DNA from: Pseudomonas sp. Teo4
GTDB lineage: Bacteria; Pseudomonadota; Gammaproteobacteria; Pseudomonadales; Pseudomonadaceae
NCBI RefSeq assembly: GCF_034387475.1
Contig: NZ_JAXCIL010000002.1
Span: 558,001 to 622,000, forward strand
Length of the DNA stretch: 64,000 bases
Direction: 5' to 3'
This document shows positions 1 to 8,486 of this stretch, in pieces. The notes under the pieces were generated by a model. That model was given only the letters and a program-made list of their open reading frames with translations. It made no database searches and was not told where the DNA came from. The position numbers were made by a program, and so were the translations under genes. Position 1 is the stretch's first letter. The number at the start of each line of letters is the position of its first letter.

Positions 1-1056
1 TCGTGCATCGAAGTGGCGTTGAAGATGAGCTTCCATTACTGGCAGAACATCGGCAAACCGGCGAAGAAACGCTTCGTGACCCTGACCAACAGCTACCACG
101 GCGAAACCATCGCCGCGATGTCGGTGGGTGACGTGCCGCTGTTCACCGAAACCTACAAGGCGCTGCTGCTCGATACCATCAAGGTGCCCAGCCCGGACTG
201 CTACCTGCGCCCGGAAGGCATGAGCTGGGAAGAACACTCGCGCAACATGTTCGCGGCCATGGAGCAGACCCTGGCCGAGCATCACGAGACCCTCTCTGCA
301 GTGATCATCGAGCCGCTGATCCAGGGCGCTGGCGGCATGCGCATGTACCACCCGGTCTACCTCAAGCTGCTGCGTGAAGCGTGCGACCGCTATGGCGTGC
401 ACCTGATTCACGACGAAATCGCCGTGGGCTTCGGCCGCACCGGCACCATGTTCGCCTGCGAGCAAGCCGGTATTCGCCCGGACTTCCTGTGCCTGTCCAA
501 GGCCCTGACCGGCGGCTACTTGCCGCTGGCCGCCTGCCTGACCACCGACATCGTGTACCAGGCGTTCTACGACGATTACCCGACCCTGCGCGCCTTCCTC
601 CACTCGCACAGCTACACCGGCAACCCGCTGGCGTGCGCCGCAGCCCTGGCGACCCTGGACATCTTCGAGCAGGACAACGTGATCGAGGCCAACAAGGCCT
701 TGGCCACACGCATGGCCAGCGCTACCGCGCACCTTGCCGACCACCCGCATGTGGCTGAAATCCGCCAGACCGGCATGGCCCTGGCCATCGAGATGGTGCA
801 GGACAAGGCCGGCAAGGTCGCCTACCCCTGGCAGGAACGCCGCGGCCTGAAGGTGTTCGAGCATGCGCTGACCCGCGGCGCGCTGCTGCGCCCACTGGGC
901 AGCGTGGTGTATTTCCTGCCGCCGTACGTGATCACCCCGGAGCAGATTGACTTCCTGGCCGAGGTGGCCAGCGAAGGCATCGACATTTCGACACGCGACA
1001 GCGTCAGTGTCGCGGTACCGGCCGACTTCCATCCAGACTTCCGCGATCCGGGCTGA
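1..1056 (+). CDS. bioA: Adenosylmethionine-8-amino-7-oxononanoate aminotransferase (BioA), 5'-truncated by window edge
   Basis: This PLP-dependent enzyme of biotin synthesis uses S-adenosylmethionine as amino donor to make 7,8-diaminopelargonate. The reading frame is open from base 1 and about 350 residues are present. The family is usually about 430-470 residues, so roughly the first quarter, including part of the substrate-binding region, lies outside the window. A GTG at position 13 is internal (SCIEVALKM context), not a start. Class III aminotransferase features are visible: the acidic HDEIAVGFGRTG motif and the PLP lysine in LSKALTGGYLPLA. The gene ends at TGA 1054-1056 and is followed by a REP pair before rsmE. 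Identity is very likely; other class III aminotransferases are the only alternative. Confidence 0.93.
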   Translation, partial: SCIEVALKMSFHYWQNIGKPAKKRFVTLTNSYHGETIAAMSVGDVPLFTETYKALLLDTIKVPSPDCYLRPEGMSWEEHSRNMFAAMEQTLAEHHETLSAVIIEPLIQGAGGMRMYHPVYLKLLREACDRYGVHLIHDEIAVGFGRTGTMFACEQAGIRPDFLCLSKALTGGYLPLAACLTTDIVYQAFYDDYPTLRAFLHSHSYTGNPLACAAALATLDIFEQDNVIEANKALATRMASATAHLADHPHVAEIRQTGMALAIEMVQDKAGKVAYPWQERRGLKVFEHALTRGALLRPLGSVVYFLPPYVITPEQIDFLAEVASEGIDISTRDSVSVAVPADFHPDFRDPG

Positions 1057-1076
1057 CCTTGCATCTCGCCCCGCCC

Positions 1077-1152
1077 CTGTGAAAGCGGGTTTACCCGCGA
1101 ATGCGATGGTGAGTTCACTGCCGTATTCGCGGGTAAACCCGCTCCCGCAGGG
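1077..1152. repeat. REP pair (type A, head-to-head)
   Basis: Two inverted copies of the P. putida REP core: GCGGGTTTACCCGCGAA at about 1085-1101 and TTCGCGGGTAAACCCGC from 1126, separated by about 24 bp. They lie between bioA and rsmE. Each copy is itself a palindrome, so RNA from the pair can form hairpins that may shield 3' ends or attenuate read-through. Confidence 0.9.
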
Positions 1153-1184
1153 AGATTAGTACCCTCAACACTCCGAGCAGAACC

Positions 1185-1904
1185 ATGAGACTGTCCCGCT
1201 TCTTCATCGACGCCCCCTTGAGCCTAGGCGAGCACGACCTGCCCGAAGCCCAGGCCCACTACATTGGCCGCGTGCTGCGCATGTCGGCTGGCGATGCCGT
1301 GCAATTGTTCGACGGCAGCGGCCAGGAGTACCTCGGCCAGCTGCTGGAGGTGGGCAAGAAAAGCGTGCGCGTGAGCCTCGACCAGGCCCTGCCCGGCCAG
1401 GCCGAATCGCCCTTGCACATCCATCTGGGCCAGGGCCTGTCCCGTGGCGAGCGCATGGACTGGGCGATTCAGAAGGCTACCGAACTTGGCGTCAATGAAA
1501 TCACCCCGATCGTCAGCGAACGCTGCGAAGTGCGCCTGAAAGATGAGCGCGCCGACAAACGCCTGGCCCACTGGCGCCAAGTGGCCATCAGCGCCTGCGA
1601 GCAGTGTGGCCGCTCGACTCTGCCGATCATTCACCCGCCCGTGACCCTCGCCGAATGGCTCAAGGGCACCGAAGCCGACCTCAAACTGGTCCTGCATCCA
1701 GTGGCAGAACCGTTGACCAGCCACGCCAAGCCCTCGCGTCTGGCGTTTCTGATCGGCCCTGAAGGCGGCCTGAGCGAAGCTGAAGTCGACCAGGCCAAAG
1801 CCGCAGGCTGCCACGCCGCCCGGCTCGGCCCACGCGTGCTGCGCACCGAAACCGCGCCAGTAGTGGCGTTGTCGGTGGCACAGCAGCTGTGGGGCGATTT
1901 CTAA
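1185..1904 (+). CDS. rsmE: 16S rRNA m3U1498 methyltransferase, RsmE family (copy 1)
   Basis: A 239-residue SPOUT-class methyltransferase. In E. coli, RsmE methylates N3 of U1498 in 16S rRNA using S-adenosylmethionine. The N-terminal PUA-like part (HYIGRVLRM, about residues 25-35) is followed by the SPOUT knot with IGPEGGLSEAEV and LGPRVLRTETA near the C-terminus, the hallmark SAM-binding loops. Length matches the family (about 240). It starts at ATG 1185. The 3' end overlaps the convergent hemolysin III gene by 4 bp. A second RsmE-family gene lies at 33290-33997. This copy has the more canonical motifs (ATELGVNEITPIVSERCEV), so it is the better candidate for the true U1498 enzyme. Confidence 0.93.
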   Translation: MRLSRFFIDAPLSLGEHDLPEAQAHYIGRVLRMSAGDAVQLFDGSGQEYLGQLLEVGKKSVRVSLDQALPGQAESPLHIHLGQGLSRGERMDWAIQKATELGVNEITPIVSERCEVRLKDERADKRLAHWRQVAISACEQCGRSTLPIIHPPVTLAEWLKGTEADLKLVLHPVAEPLTSHAKPSRLAFLIGPEGGLSEAEVDQAKAAGCHAARLGPRVLRTETAPVVALSVAQQLWGDF

Positions 1905-2518
1905 CGCACGTAGAACGACACGGCGATGAAGTGCATAAGGCTGCCGGCGATCACGAACAGGTGCCAGATGCCATGCCAGTGGCGAAAGCGACTGTCGAAG
2001 GCGAAGAAGATGATGCCCACGGTGTAGAACACCCCGCCGGCCGCCAACCAGGCGAAGCCGGCGCCGCCCAGGCTGTGCAGCAGCGGCTTGACCGCCACCA
2101 GGACGATCCAACCCATCACTGCATAGATGATGATCGACAGGATCCGCGCCTCGGAGCGCGGCTTGATCTCCTGCAGCATGCCCACCACCGCCAGGCCCCA
2201 GACCACGCCGAACAGGCTCCAGCCCCAAGGCCCACGCAAGCTGACCAGGCAGAACGGCGTATAGCTACCGGCGATCAGCAGGTAGATCGATAGGTGATCT
2301 AGCTTGCGCATGATCACTTTCGCTCGTCCGCGCGTGCTGTGGTAAAGCGTGGAAATGCTGTAAAGCAGCAGTAACGTGCCGCCATAAATGGAGAAGCTGA
2401 CGATCTTCCAGGGGTCGCCCTGCAGCCCCGCCACCACGATCAGCCAGATGGCGCCGATGCAGGCCAGCACGGCACCGACCAGATGCGTCCAGGCGTTGAA
2501 GCGTTCACCGTAATACAT
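1901..2518 (-). CDS. Hemolysin III / PAQR-type (YqfA-like) membrane protein
   Basis: A 205-residue multi-pass inner-membrane protein of the hemolysin III/PAQR superfamily. ERFNAWTHLVGAVLA at the N-terminus, STLYHSTRGR in the middle and FRHWHGIWHLFVIAGSLMHF near the C-terminus supply the family's conserved Ser/His/Asp residues, which in PAQR relatives bind zinc. Seven hydrophobic segments are discernible. The start chosen is ATG 2518, because a strong GGAGGT lies about 10 bases upstream on the minus strand. The open frame runs further upstream but only through REP and palindrome sequence. It is convergent with rsmE, with a 4-bp overlap of stops. Cellular function is unproven; the name does not imply real hemolytic activity here. 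Confidence 0.88.
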   Translation of the reverse strand: MYYGERFNAWTHLVGAVLACIGAIWLIVVAGLQGDPWKIVSFSIYGGTLLLLYSISTLYHSTRGRAKVIMRKLDHLSIYLLIAGSYTPFCLVSLRGPWGWSLFGVVWGLAVVGMLQEIKPRSEARILSIIIYAVMGWIVLVAVKPLLHSLGGAGFAWLAAGGVFYTVGIIFFAFDSRFRHWHGIWHLFVIAGSLMHFIAVSFYVR

Positions 2519-2566
2519 GCAAACACAGACCTCCCATGGCAAGCAGGGTTCCTGATGGAGCTGGTT

Positions 2567-2703
2567 CCGGCCTTTTCGCGGGTAAACCCGCTCCCACATC
2601 TTGGACTGCCCCCAAGAAGTTGGACACAAATCCAACCCTTTGGGGCAGTCCATCTCAAGGACTGTGGCGAGCCCGTGGGAGCGGGTTTACCCGCGAAGAG
2701 GCC
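2567..2703. repeat. REP pair (type A) interrupted by a 51-bp palindromic insertion
   Basis: A type A REP at about 2567-2598 and an inverted partner at about 2672-2703 lie between the divergent hemolysin III start and the chpC stop. Between them sits a separate 51-bp palindrome (2602-2652, listed on its own), so this pair looks like a normal REP doublet into which another element was inserted. Confidence 0.85.
2602..2652. mobile_element. Candidate miniature IS-derived element with terminal inverted repeats and TCT duplication
   Basis: The left end reads TGGACTGCCCCCAAGAAG and the right end, on the opposite strand, reads TGGACTGCCCCAAAGGG; both arms continue into TTGGA. The ends begin TG and finish CA, the pattern of IS3-family termini. 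The element is flanked on both sides by TCT (2599-2601 and 2653-2655), which could be a 3-bp target duplication. There is no coding capacity. Alternatives are a fortuitous palindrome or a transcription terminator. The resemblance to IS3-type ends is inferred from sequence only. Confidence 0.5.
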
Positions 2704-2718
2704 ATCAGCACCACCATC

Positions 2719-3192
2719 CTACCCAGCGGCAGGTTGCAGTTCTGCGTCACGCACCAGCCGCTCCAGCGCCCCCAGGTCAGGCACCCGCGCCACCTGCTCG
2801 CCCACCTGCACCGCTGCCAACTCCAGGCTGCCCAGCGCCACATCCACATAGTTGAGCTGGCTGTCGAGCTTGCACGACCGGGGAATGTCCTGCAGCAACA
2901 CTGCCAGGTAACGCAGCCCGGTGTCGCCCAAGGCATTGAGCACGACGATACGCGCCCGCTCGCCACATGGCGTTTCGCCGCCACAGGCTGCTTCGAAACC
3001 GATCAGCGGCAAGTGCTGCTGACGCCAGTCGATCCAGCCAAGGTGCCATGAAGGCTCACTCCGCTCACACGGCAGCGAGCGCCGGCCAAGCAATTCAGCC
3101 ACGGCCACATTGGGCAACACCAGGGTGCGGTCTCCCAGCGGCAGCAACAGCCCAGTGAGGCTGCTGCGCTGGCCGGCGATCAGCTCAAGCAT
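2719..3192 (-). CDS. chpC: CheW-like chemotaxis protein ChpC
   Basis: A 157-residue CheW-domain protein at the end of the pil/chp operon. CheW folds couple receptors to the histidine kinase, here presumably linking PilJ-like receptors to ChpA, as P. aeruginosa ChpC is thought to do. The visible CheW pattern is LLPLGDRTLVLPNVAVAELL, HLGWIDWRQQHLPLIGFE and ARIVVLNALG. It starts at ATG 3192, inside the last codons of chpA (8-bp overlap), which indicates translational coupling. The frame open further upstream is only antisense to chpA's end. No kinase or receptor domain is fused. The ChpC name rests on operon position plus the CheW fold. Confidence 0.85.
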   Translation of the reverse strand: MLELIAGQRSSLTGLLLPLGDRTLVLPNVAVAELLGRRSLPCERSEPSWHLGWIDWRQQHLPLIGFEAACGGETPCGERARIVVLNALGDTGLRYLAVLLQDIPRSCKLDSQLNYVDVALGSLELAAVQVGEQVARVPDLGALERLVRDAELQPAAG

Positions 3193-6100
3193 GGTTCTGG
3201 CTCCAGTGGGCAATGCTCTGCAACAGGACCGACTCCTGATACGGCTTGCCCAGGTACTCGTTAACGCCGATGGCCATGGCCCGGTCACGGTGTTTCTGCC
3301 CGGTCCGTGAGGTGATCATGATGATGGGCAGGTCTTTGAGCCGTTCATCCCGGCGAATGCGGGTCGCCACTTCGAATCCGTCCATGCGTGGCATCTCGAT
3401 ATCCAGCAGCAATACGTCCGGGCGGTGCTCTTCGAGCTGAGCCATGGCATCGACACCGTCCTTGGCCGTCAGCACACTCATGCCATGACGCTCCAGCAAC
3501 CGGCTGGTGACCTTGCGCACGGTGACCGAGTCGTCCACCACCATCACCAGCAACGCCCGCCGAGGCGCCGGGCCAAACAGCTGGCGCTGCGCATCGCTGC
3601 CGCCCGGCAGGCGTGCCAGGCGCCGTTGTTGCCCACGCAGTTGCCCCAGCAGGTCGAGAATCAGCACCACGCGGCCATCACCGAGCAGGGTCGCCCCAGA
3701 AAGCCCCGCCACTGCAGCAAACTGCGGCCCCAGGCTTTTCACCACGATCTCGCGGCTCGGCGACAGGCTGTCCGCCTGGATGGCGAACGACTGCTCCTGG
3801 GAGTGAACCAGCAACACCGGCAGCGGCACGCTCTGACCCAACAGGTTGGGCCGTGCCACGCCCTGCAGCAATTCGCCCAGATAGCGCAGCTCGTAAGCAT
3901 GGCCGGCATACACATAGCGTGGCGTGCCCAGTTGGTAGCAGGCATCGAGCTCCGCTGGCGGCACCCGGACGATACCTTCGATGGTGTTGAGTGGAATGGC
4001 GTACTGCTCTTCGCCCAGGTGCACCATCAGGGCGCGGTTGATCGAAACCGTGAACGGCAAGCGAATCAGGAACCGCGCCCCTTTGCCCTGGGCCGACTCG
4101 ATGCTCATCGAACCGCCCAGCTGCTTGACCTCTTCGTGGACCACATCCATGCCCAAGCCACGCCCGGAAATCTGGGTGATCTTCTCGGCCGTGGAAAAAC
4201 CGGGGCGCAGGATGAACTGCAGGATTTCGTGGTCACTCACCTGCGCCTGCGGGTCTAGCAAGCCACGCTTGATTGCCTTGCGCCGCACGGCTTCCAGCGG
4301 TACGCCGGCGCCATCGTCGGTCATTTCGATGACGATGTCGGCGCCCTCGTGAAGCAGGTTCAGGTGAATGGTGCCCTGCTCCGGCTTGCCAGCGGCCAGG
4401 CGTACCTCGCGTGACTCCAGGCCATGGTCCACGGCGTTGCGCAGCATGTGCTCCAGCGGCGCCACCATGCGCTCCAGGACACTGCGGTCCAATTCGCCTT
4501 CAGCATTGCCGACCACCAGTTCCACCTGCTTGCCCAGCTCGGTTGCCACTTGCCGTACCACCCGCTGCAGGCGCGGCACCAGCCGCTCGAACGGCACCAT
4601 CAACGTCGCCGTCAAACCTTCTTGCAGCTGGCTGGCCACCCGCGCCTGCTGCTGCAGCAAGCTGTAGGCTTCCTGGGCGCGCTGGGCCAAGGTCTCCTTG
4701 AGGTCGAGCAAGTCTGAGGCAGACTCGAACAGTGCCCGCGACAACTGTTGCAGCTGGGAGTGGCGGTCCATTTCCAGCGGATCGAAGTCGTCGTAGGCGT
4801 CACCTTCGATTTGCTGGCGGCTGGAAATCCGCCCCTGGGTCTCGATATCCAGACGCAGCAGCTGATCGCGCATGCGCTCCAGCGTGGTCTCCATTTCGTT
4901 CAGGGCGAACTGCGCATCGTTGACCTGCTGCTCGATGCGCCCGCGGATCACCGAATGCTCACCGGCCAGGTTACCCAGCTCGTCGAGCAACTCGGCATCG
5001 ACCTTGACCATGTCACCCGCCGCCCGCTCGGGCGCCGCGGCAGGCGCCTCGGCCGGCGTCGCTTCGGCTTGCGCCTGGCCAGCGGCGCTGTCGGTCAGGG
5101 CTGCACTGCTGAAGTTGCGGATATAGTCGATCAGCGCCGTGGCCGCATGCAGCGGCTGCCCCAGGCGCACGGCATCGAGCATGTGCGCCAGGCGGTCATG
5201 GCAATTCTGCAGCAAGGCGAACAACGGCGGGCTCGGCGGCAGGCGCCCGGCAGCGAGCAGCTCGTAAAGGAATTCCAATTCATGGGCCAGGTCGCCGATG
5301 GCGGCGATCTCGACCATTCGCGCTCCACCCTTGAGGGTGTGCAGGTCACGCAGCAGGTTGTCCACTTCGACGCTGCTGCGCGGGTCAGCCTGCCAACGCG
5401 CCAAAGCCTCGGCAGCGCTTTCGACGATGTCCGAGCTCTCTTCCAGGAATACTTCCAGCAGCTCCTTGTCGCCCGGGCTGTCTGCCTCTTCGACAGCAGG
5501 CTCGCTGCTGACCGGTAGCGGTGCATGGCGCACTTCGCGCATTTCACCCAGCAGCTCGACCGCCGAAGCAGGCGCCTGGCCCTGACGCAGGCTGTCGAGC
5601 ATCTCGCCCAAGGCAACATGGCCACGGCGCAGCAGCGTGATCAACCCTGCGCTTGAGCCCAGGCGTCGATCGACCAAGGCCTCATAGAACAGGCCCAGTT
5701 CCTGGGCCAGCCGCTCCACCGCGCCGACCGCTGCCATTTGCGCGGCGCCCTTGAGCGTCTGCATATCGTGCTGCAGGGACGAAAGCGTAGACAGGTTGTC
5801 CGGCTCCTGGCCCCATTGCTGCAGGGCCTGGTCGGCACTGTCGAGGATGTCCCGCGCTTCTTCGAGGAACAGTTGCGCCAACAGCGGGTCGTCCAGGTCC
5901 ACGCTGGGAGGCAGTGGCGTGACCGCTTCGCTCCCCACCAGGCCGGTGGCATCAGGCGCCAAAGCCTCGGCCAGCAGGCCGCGCAACGCATCGATCCGCT
6001 CCGGCCTGGGCGTGACCTCCTGGCCCGCCGCCACTTCATCGAGCATGTCGATCAGCGCCTCGTGGGCCTGCTGGGCCTGGGCGAAGAAACGTGCGTCCGG

Positions 6101-8476
6101 CGCCAGGCTGCCCTCTTCCACCGCGCCGTAGAGGTCCAGCAGCGCCTCGCAGACATCGTCCATCTGCCACAGGTCAGCCAAGTGCGCGCCGTGACCCAGG
6201 GTGGTCAACTCATCCAGCAGGGTGTCCAGCTCTTGCCGCTGGCCGGGATGTTCCTGCCAACGCGAGAGCAGCGATTCGGCATCGAGCAGGATATCCATGC
6301 CTTGCCCCAGGAAACTGGCGATCAGTTGCGGGTCACGCTTGCTCCGGCGCGCATGCTGCGGGTCTTCATGCAAGGTGGCCAGGCGCTCGTCTACCTGTTG
6401 CCCGATCTGTTCGATCAGTTGCGCCGCCCCCGCAATGGCCGCCAGAGGTGTGCTGCCCAATTGGGCCAGGCCCAGGTGGAACAGGGTACGCGCCGCTTCC
6501 AGCCATTCGAGCTCCGCGACTTGCAGCGGCAACTGGTGGCCCTTGTACTCACGAACCAGTCGGTCGAATGCAGTGGCCAGCTCGGCAATCGGCATGACGC
6601 CCGCCATGGCGGCGCTGCCCTTCAAGGTATGCAACGCACGCTGCAGGGCGTCGCTTACCGGCGTGTCGCGGCCCGCCGCTTCCTGCAGGAAGCGGTCCAG
6701 GCTGGACAGGTGCCCTTGTGCCTCGTTGCGGAAGATCTCCAGTAATTGCGGGTCGAGGCCATCGACCTCGGCGCTGGTGGGCGCATCGTTCTCGGCCAGC
6801 GCATGCAGGTGGCTCGCCAGTTGCTCGATCTCGGTCAACTGCGGCAACTGCCCTGCGGCAAAGTCGGCCAGCAGGTCAGGCAAGTGGACGAACACCCGCT
6901 GCAAGGCCACCACGGCCTCCGGCACCAGCGCAATGCGCCCCTCGAGCACGCGGTTGAGCAGGTGCTCGGCCCCCCAGGCCAGCTCGGCCACCGCCTCGGC
7001 ATGAACCATGCGCCCGCTGCCCTTGAGCGTGTGCAGGGCGCGACGCACTTCCATCAAGGCTTCACGCAGGTGGTTGTCGGCCCGCCAGCGCAACCAGTGC
7101 CGTTCGATTTCAGGCAGCAACTCGCCGGCTTCTTCGAGGAATACCTCGCGCAGCTCGTCATCGATGCCGTCGCTGCCCCCCGCCTGGTCGGTGTCCGTCA
7201 CCAGCAACGTGCACTGCACCCCCAGCGCCGCCAGGCTGGCGCGCGCCATGTTGATGAAGGGCTGGCCATCGGCCAATGGATCGGCTACGCGCCACTGCAG
7301 GTAGCATTCGCCAGCACTCAGTGCTTCAGCCAAGTGCGTGAGTTCATCCGTGGGGGGTTCGATATCCAGATGCTGCAACCAGCCCTGGACGTATCCTGCA
7401 CAACCGGCGAACACCTCGGCGGCAACCGGCAGCATCAGCATCGACAAGGCGCCGCGCACCTGCTGCAGCAAGCCCGGCAAAGGCTGCAGGCGTTGCCGTG
7501 GCCAGCCGGACTCCAGGCAGTCGCCGATCAGGTCCTTGGCCTGCTGCACCACGGACAGCGACTCGCTCAGCACCAACTGACGGATTTCGGCCAGGTCCGA
7601 GCCTGGCAGGCCACCTTGACCACCCTCTTCCAGCGGGCCAACCATGCCGTTCAGGGAGGCCTCGACGTACAGCAAGGCACCCGCCACATCCATCAGCACC
7701 GCGTCATCCACCACACGCTCGCCCCGGGCCAGTGCCTGCAGGGCCAACACCTGGTCGATGATCACCCGCCGTGGTTGCTGGAAGCCCAGCACCGCCAAGG
7801 TGTCGGCGACGTGGCGCAAGGGCGCCAGCAGGTCTTCCAGTTGTTCGCTGTTCTGACGGTCTCCACGTACGAAATGGTCCAGACGCTCCTTGATGCGCAT
7901 CAGGTCATCGCACAACGCCGTCACTACCGAACGCAACGCATCGCGCCCCGGCCCGGCCTGCATCTGCTCACGCCAATTGCCCAGCGACAGGTCGAGGTTG
8001 GCCAGGTCGTCTGCCCCGGCAAAACGCTCGATGGCCCCACCGATCAGGCTGCCCTGGGCCAGCGGGTCGACACCACGACAGACGCGCAACTGGTTGAGCA
8101 AGGGCAGCATCACCAATGGCAGGTCATGCCGTGCGCCACGCAACCGTTCCAGGTAGGACGGCAACTGCTCCAGGCCACGGAAAACTGCACCCAGGCACTC
8201 GCCGCGCGGGCTGACCTGGCCTTCCGCAAGGGCCCTGGCCAGTAGTTCCAGTTCTTCTGCCAGGTGCGCCGCACCACGCAATTCGAGCATGCGCAGGCAA
8301 CCGTGCACCTGGTGCAGGTTATCGACGACGAACGCCAGTATCGACAGGTCGCCCGGCTCCCCGGCAAAGCGCTCCAGGGCCTGGCGGGCCTGACCAAGGC
8401 AATCGAGGATGGCCGCCTTGGTCCAGGCCAGGGCAACCGTGTCGTGACGTTCGGGGGTGACTGCGGCTGACGCCAT
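3185..8476 (-). CDS. chpA: Hybrid chemotaxis histidine kinase ChpA (multi-Hpt CheA with CheW and receiver domains)
   Basis: A 1763-residue CheA-type hybrid kinase of the type IV pilus chemosensory system. From the N-terminus there is a degenerate Hpt-like region (about 1-130), then Hpt domains with phospho-acceptor His482, His616 and His1046 in HTLKGS/HTLKGG motifs. A fourth Hpt site has Gln906 instead of His (QTLKGAAQM). A P3/HATPase kinase core follows (HMLRNAVDHGLE, GRGLGMDVV), then a CheW domain and a C-terminal receiver with LLLDIEMPRMDGF. P. aeruginosa ChpA is larger, about 2470 residues. The start is ATG 8476 with GAGGAG six bases upstream overlapping the pilJ stop; a TTG two codons earlier is less likely. 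Phosphate presumably goes to PilG and PilH. It overlaps chpC by 8 bp. Confidence 0.92.
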   Translation of the reverse strand: MASAAVTPERHDTVALAWTKAAILDCLGQARQALERFAGEPGDLSILAFVVDNLHQVHGCLRMLELRGAAHLAEELELLARALAEGQVSPRGECLGAVFRGLEQLPSYLERLRGARHDLPLVMLPLLNQLRVCRGVDPLAQGSLIGGAIERFAGADDLANLDLSLGNWREQMQAGPGRDALRSVVTALCDDLMRIKERLDHFVRGDRQNSEQLEDLLAPLRHVADTLAVLGFQQPRRVIIDQVLALQALARGERVVDDAVLMDVAGALLYVEASLNGMVGPLEEGGQGGLPGSDLAEIRQLVLSESLSVVQQAKDLIGDCLESGWPRQRLQPLPGLLQQVRGALSMLMLPVAAEVFAGCAGYVQGWLQHLDIEPPTDELTHLAEALSAGECYLQWRVADPLADGQPFINMARASLAALGVQCTLLVTDTDQAGGSDGIDDELREVFLEEAGELLPEIERHWLRWRADNHLREALMEVRRALHTLKGSGRMVHAEAVAELAWGAEHLLNRVLEGRIALVPEAVVALQRVFVHLPDLLADFAAGQLPQLTEIEQLASHLHALAENDAPTSAEVDGLDPQLLEIFRNEAQGHLSSLDRFLQEAAGRDTPVSDALQRALHTLKGSAAMAGVMPIAELATAFDRLVREYKGHQLPLQVAELEWLEAARTLFHLGLAQLGSTPLAAIAGAAQLIEQIGQQVDERLATLHEDPQHARRSKRDPQLIASFLGQGMDILLDAESLLSRWQEHPGQRQELDTLLDELTTLGHGAHLADLWQMDDVCEALLDLYGAVEEGSLAPDARFFAQAQQAHEALIDMLDEVAAGQEVTPRPERIDALRGLLAEALAPDATGLVGSEAVTPLPPSVDLDDPLLAQLFLEEARDILDSADQALQQWGQEPDNLSTLSSLQHDMQTLKGAAQMAAVGAVERLAQELGLFYEALVDRRLGSSAGLITLLRRGHVALGEMLDSLRQGQAPASAVELLGEMREVRHAPLPVSSEPAVEEADSPGDKELLEVFLEESSDIVESAAEALARWQADPRSSVEVDNLLRDLHTLKGGARMVEIAAIGDLAHELEFLYELLAAGRLPPSPPLFALLQNCHDRLAHMLDAVRLGQPLHAATALIDYIRNFSSAALTDSAAGQAQAEATPAEAPAAAPERAAGDMVKVDAELLDELGNLAGEHSVIRGRIEQQVNDAQFALNEMETTLERMRDQLLRLDIETQGRISSRQQIEGDAYDDFDPLEMDRHSQLQQLSRALFESASDLLDLKETLAQRAQEAYSLLQQQARVASQLQEGLTATLMVPFERLVPRLQRVVRQVATELGKQVELVVGNAEGELDRSVLERMVAPLEHMLRNAVDHGLESREVRLAAGKPEQGTIHLNLLHEGADIVIEMTDDGAGVPLEAVRRKAIKRGLLDPQAQVSDHEILQFILRPGFSTAEKITQISGRGLGMDVVHEEVKQLGGSMSIESAQGKGARFLIRLPFTVSINRALMVHLGEEQYAIPLNTIEGIVRVPPAELDACYQLGTPRYVYAGHAYELRYLGELLQGVARPNLLGQSVPLPVLLVHSQEQSFAIQADSLSPSREIVVKSLGPQFAAVAGLSGATLLGDGRVVLILDLLGQLRGQQRRLARLPGGSDAQRQLFGPAPRRALLVMVVDDSVTVRKVTSRLLERHGMSVLTAKDGVDAMAQLEEHRPDVLLLDIEMPRMDGFEVATRIRRDERLKDLPIIMITSRTGQKHRDRAMAIGVNEYLGKPYQESVLLQSIAHWSQNHA

Positions 8477-8486
8477 GGACAACTCC

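Noticed and set aside
1070..1152. Regularly repeated short palindromes considered as a CRISPR array
   Set aside because: The copies are in inverted pairs, widely scattered and with no uniform spacers; they are REP elements.
6746..8245. Plus-strand frame of 499 codons over chpA
   Set aside because: It is antisense to the kinase gene, with Gln/His/Arg-rich composition and no motif.
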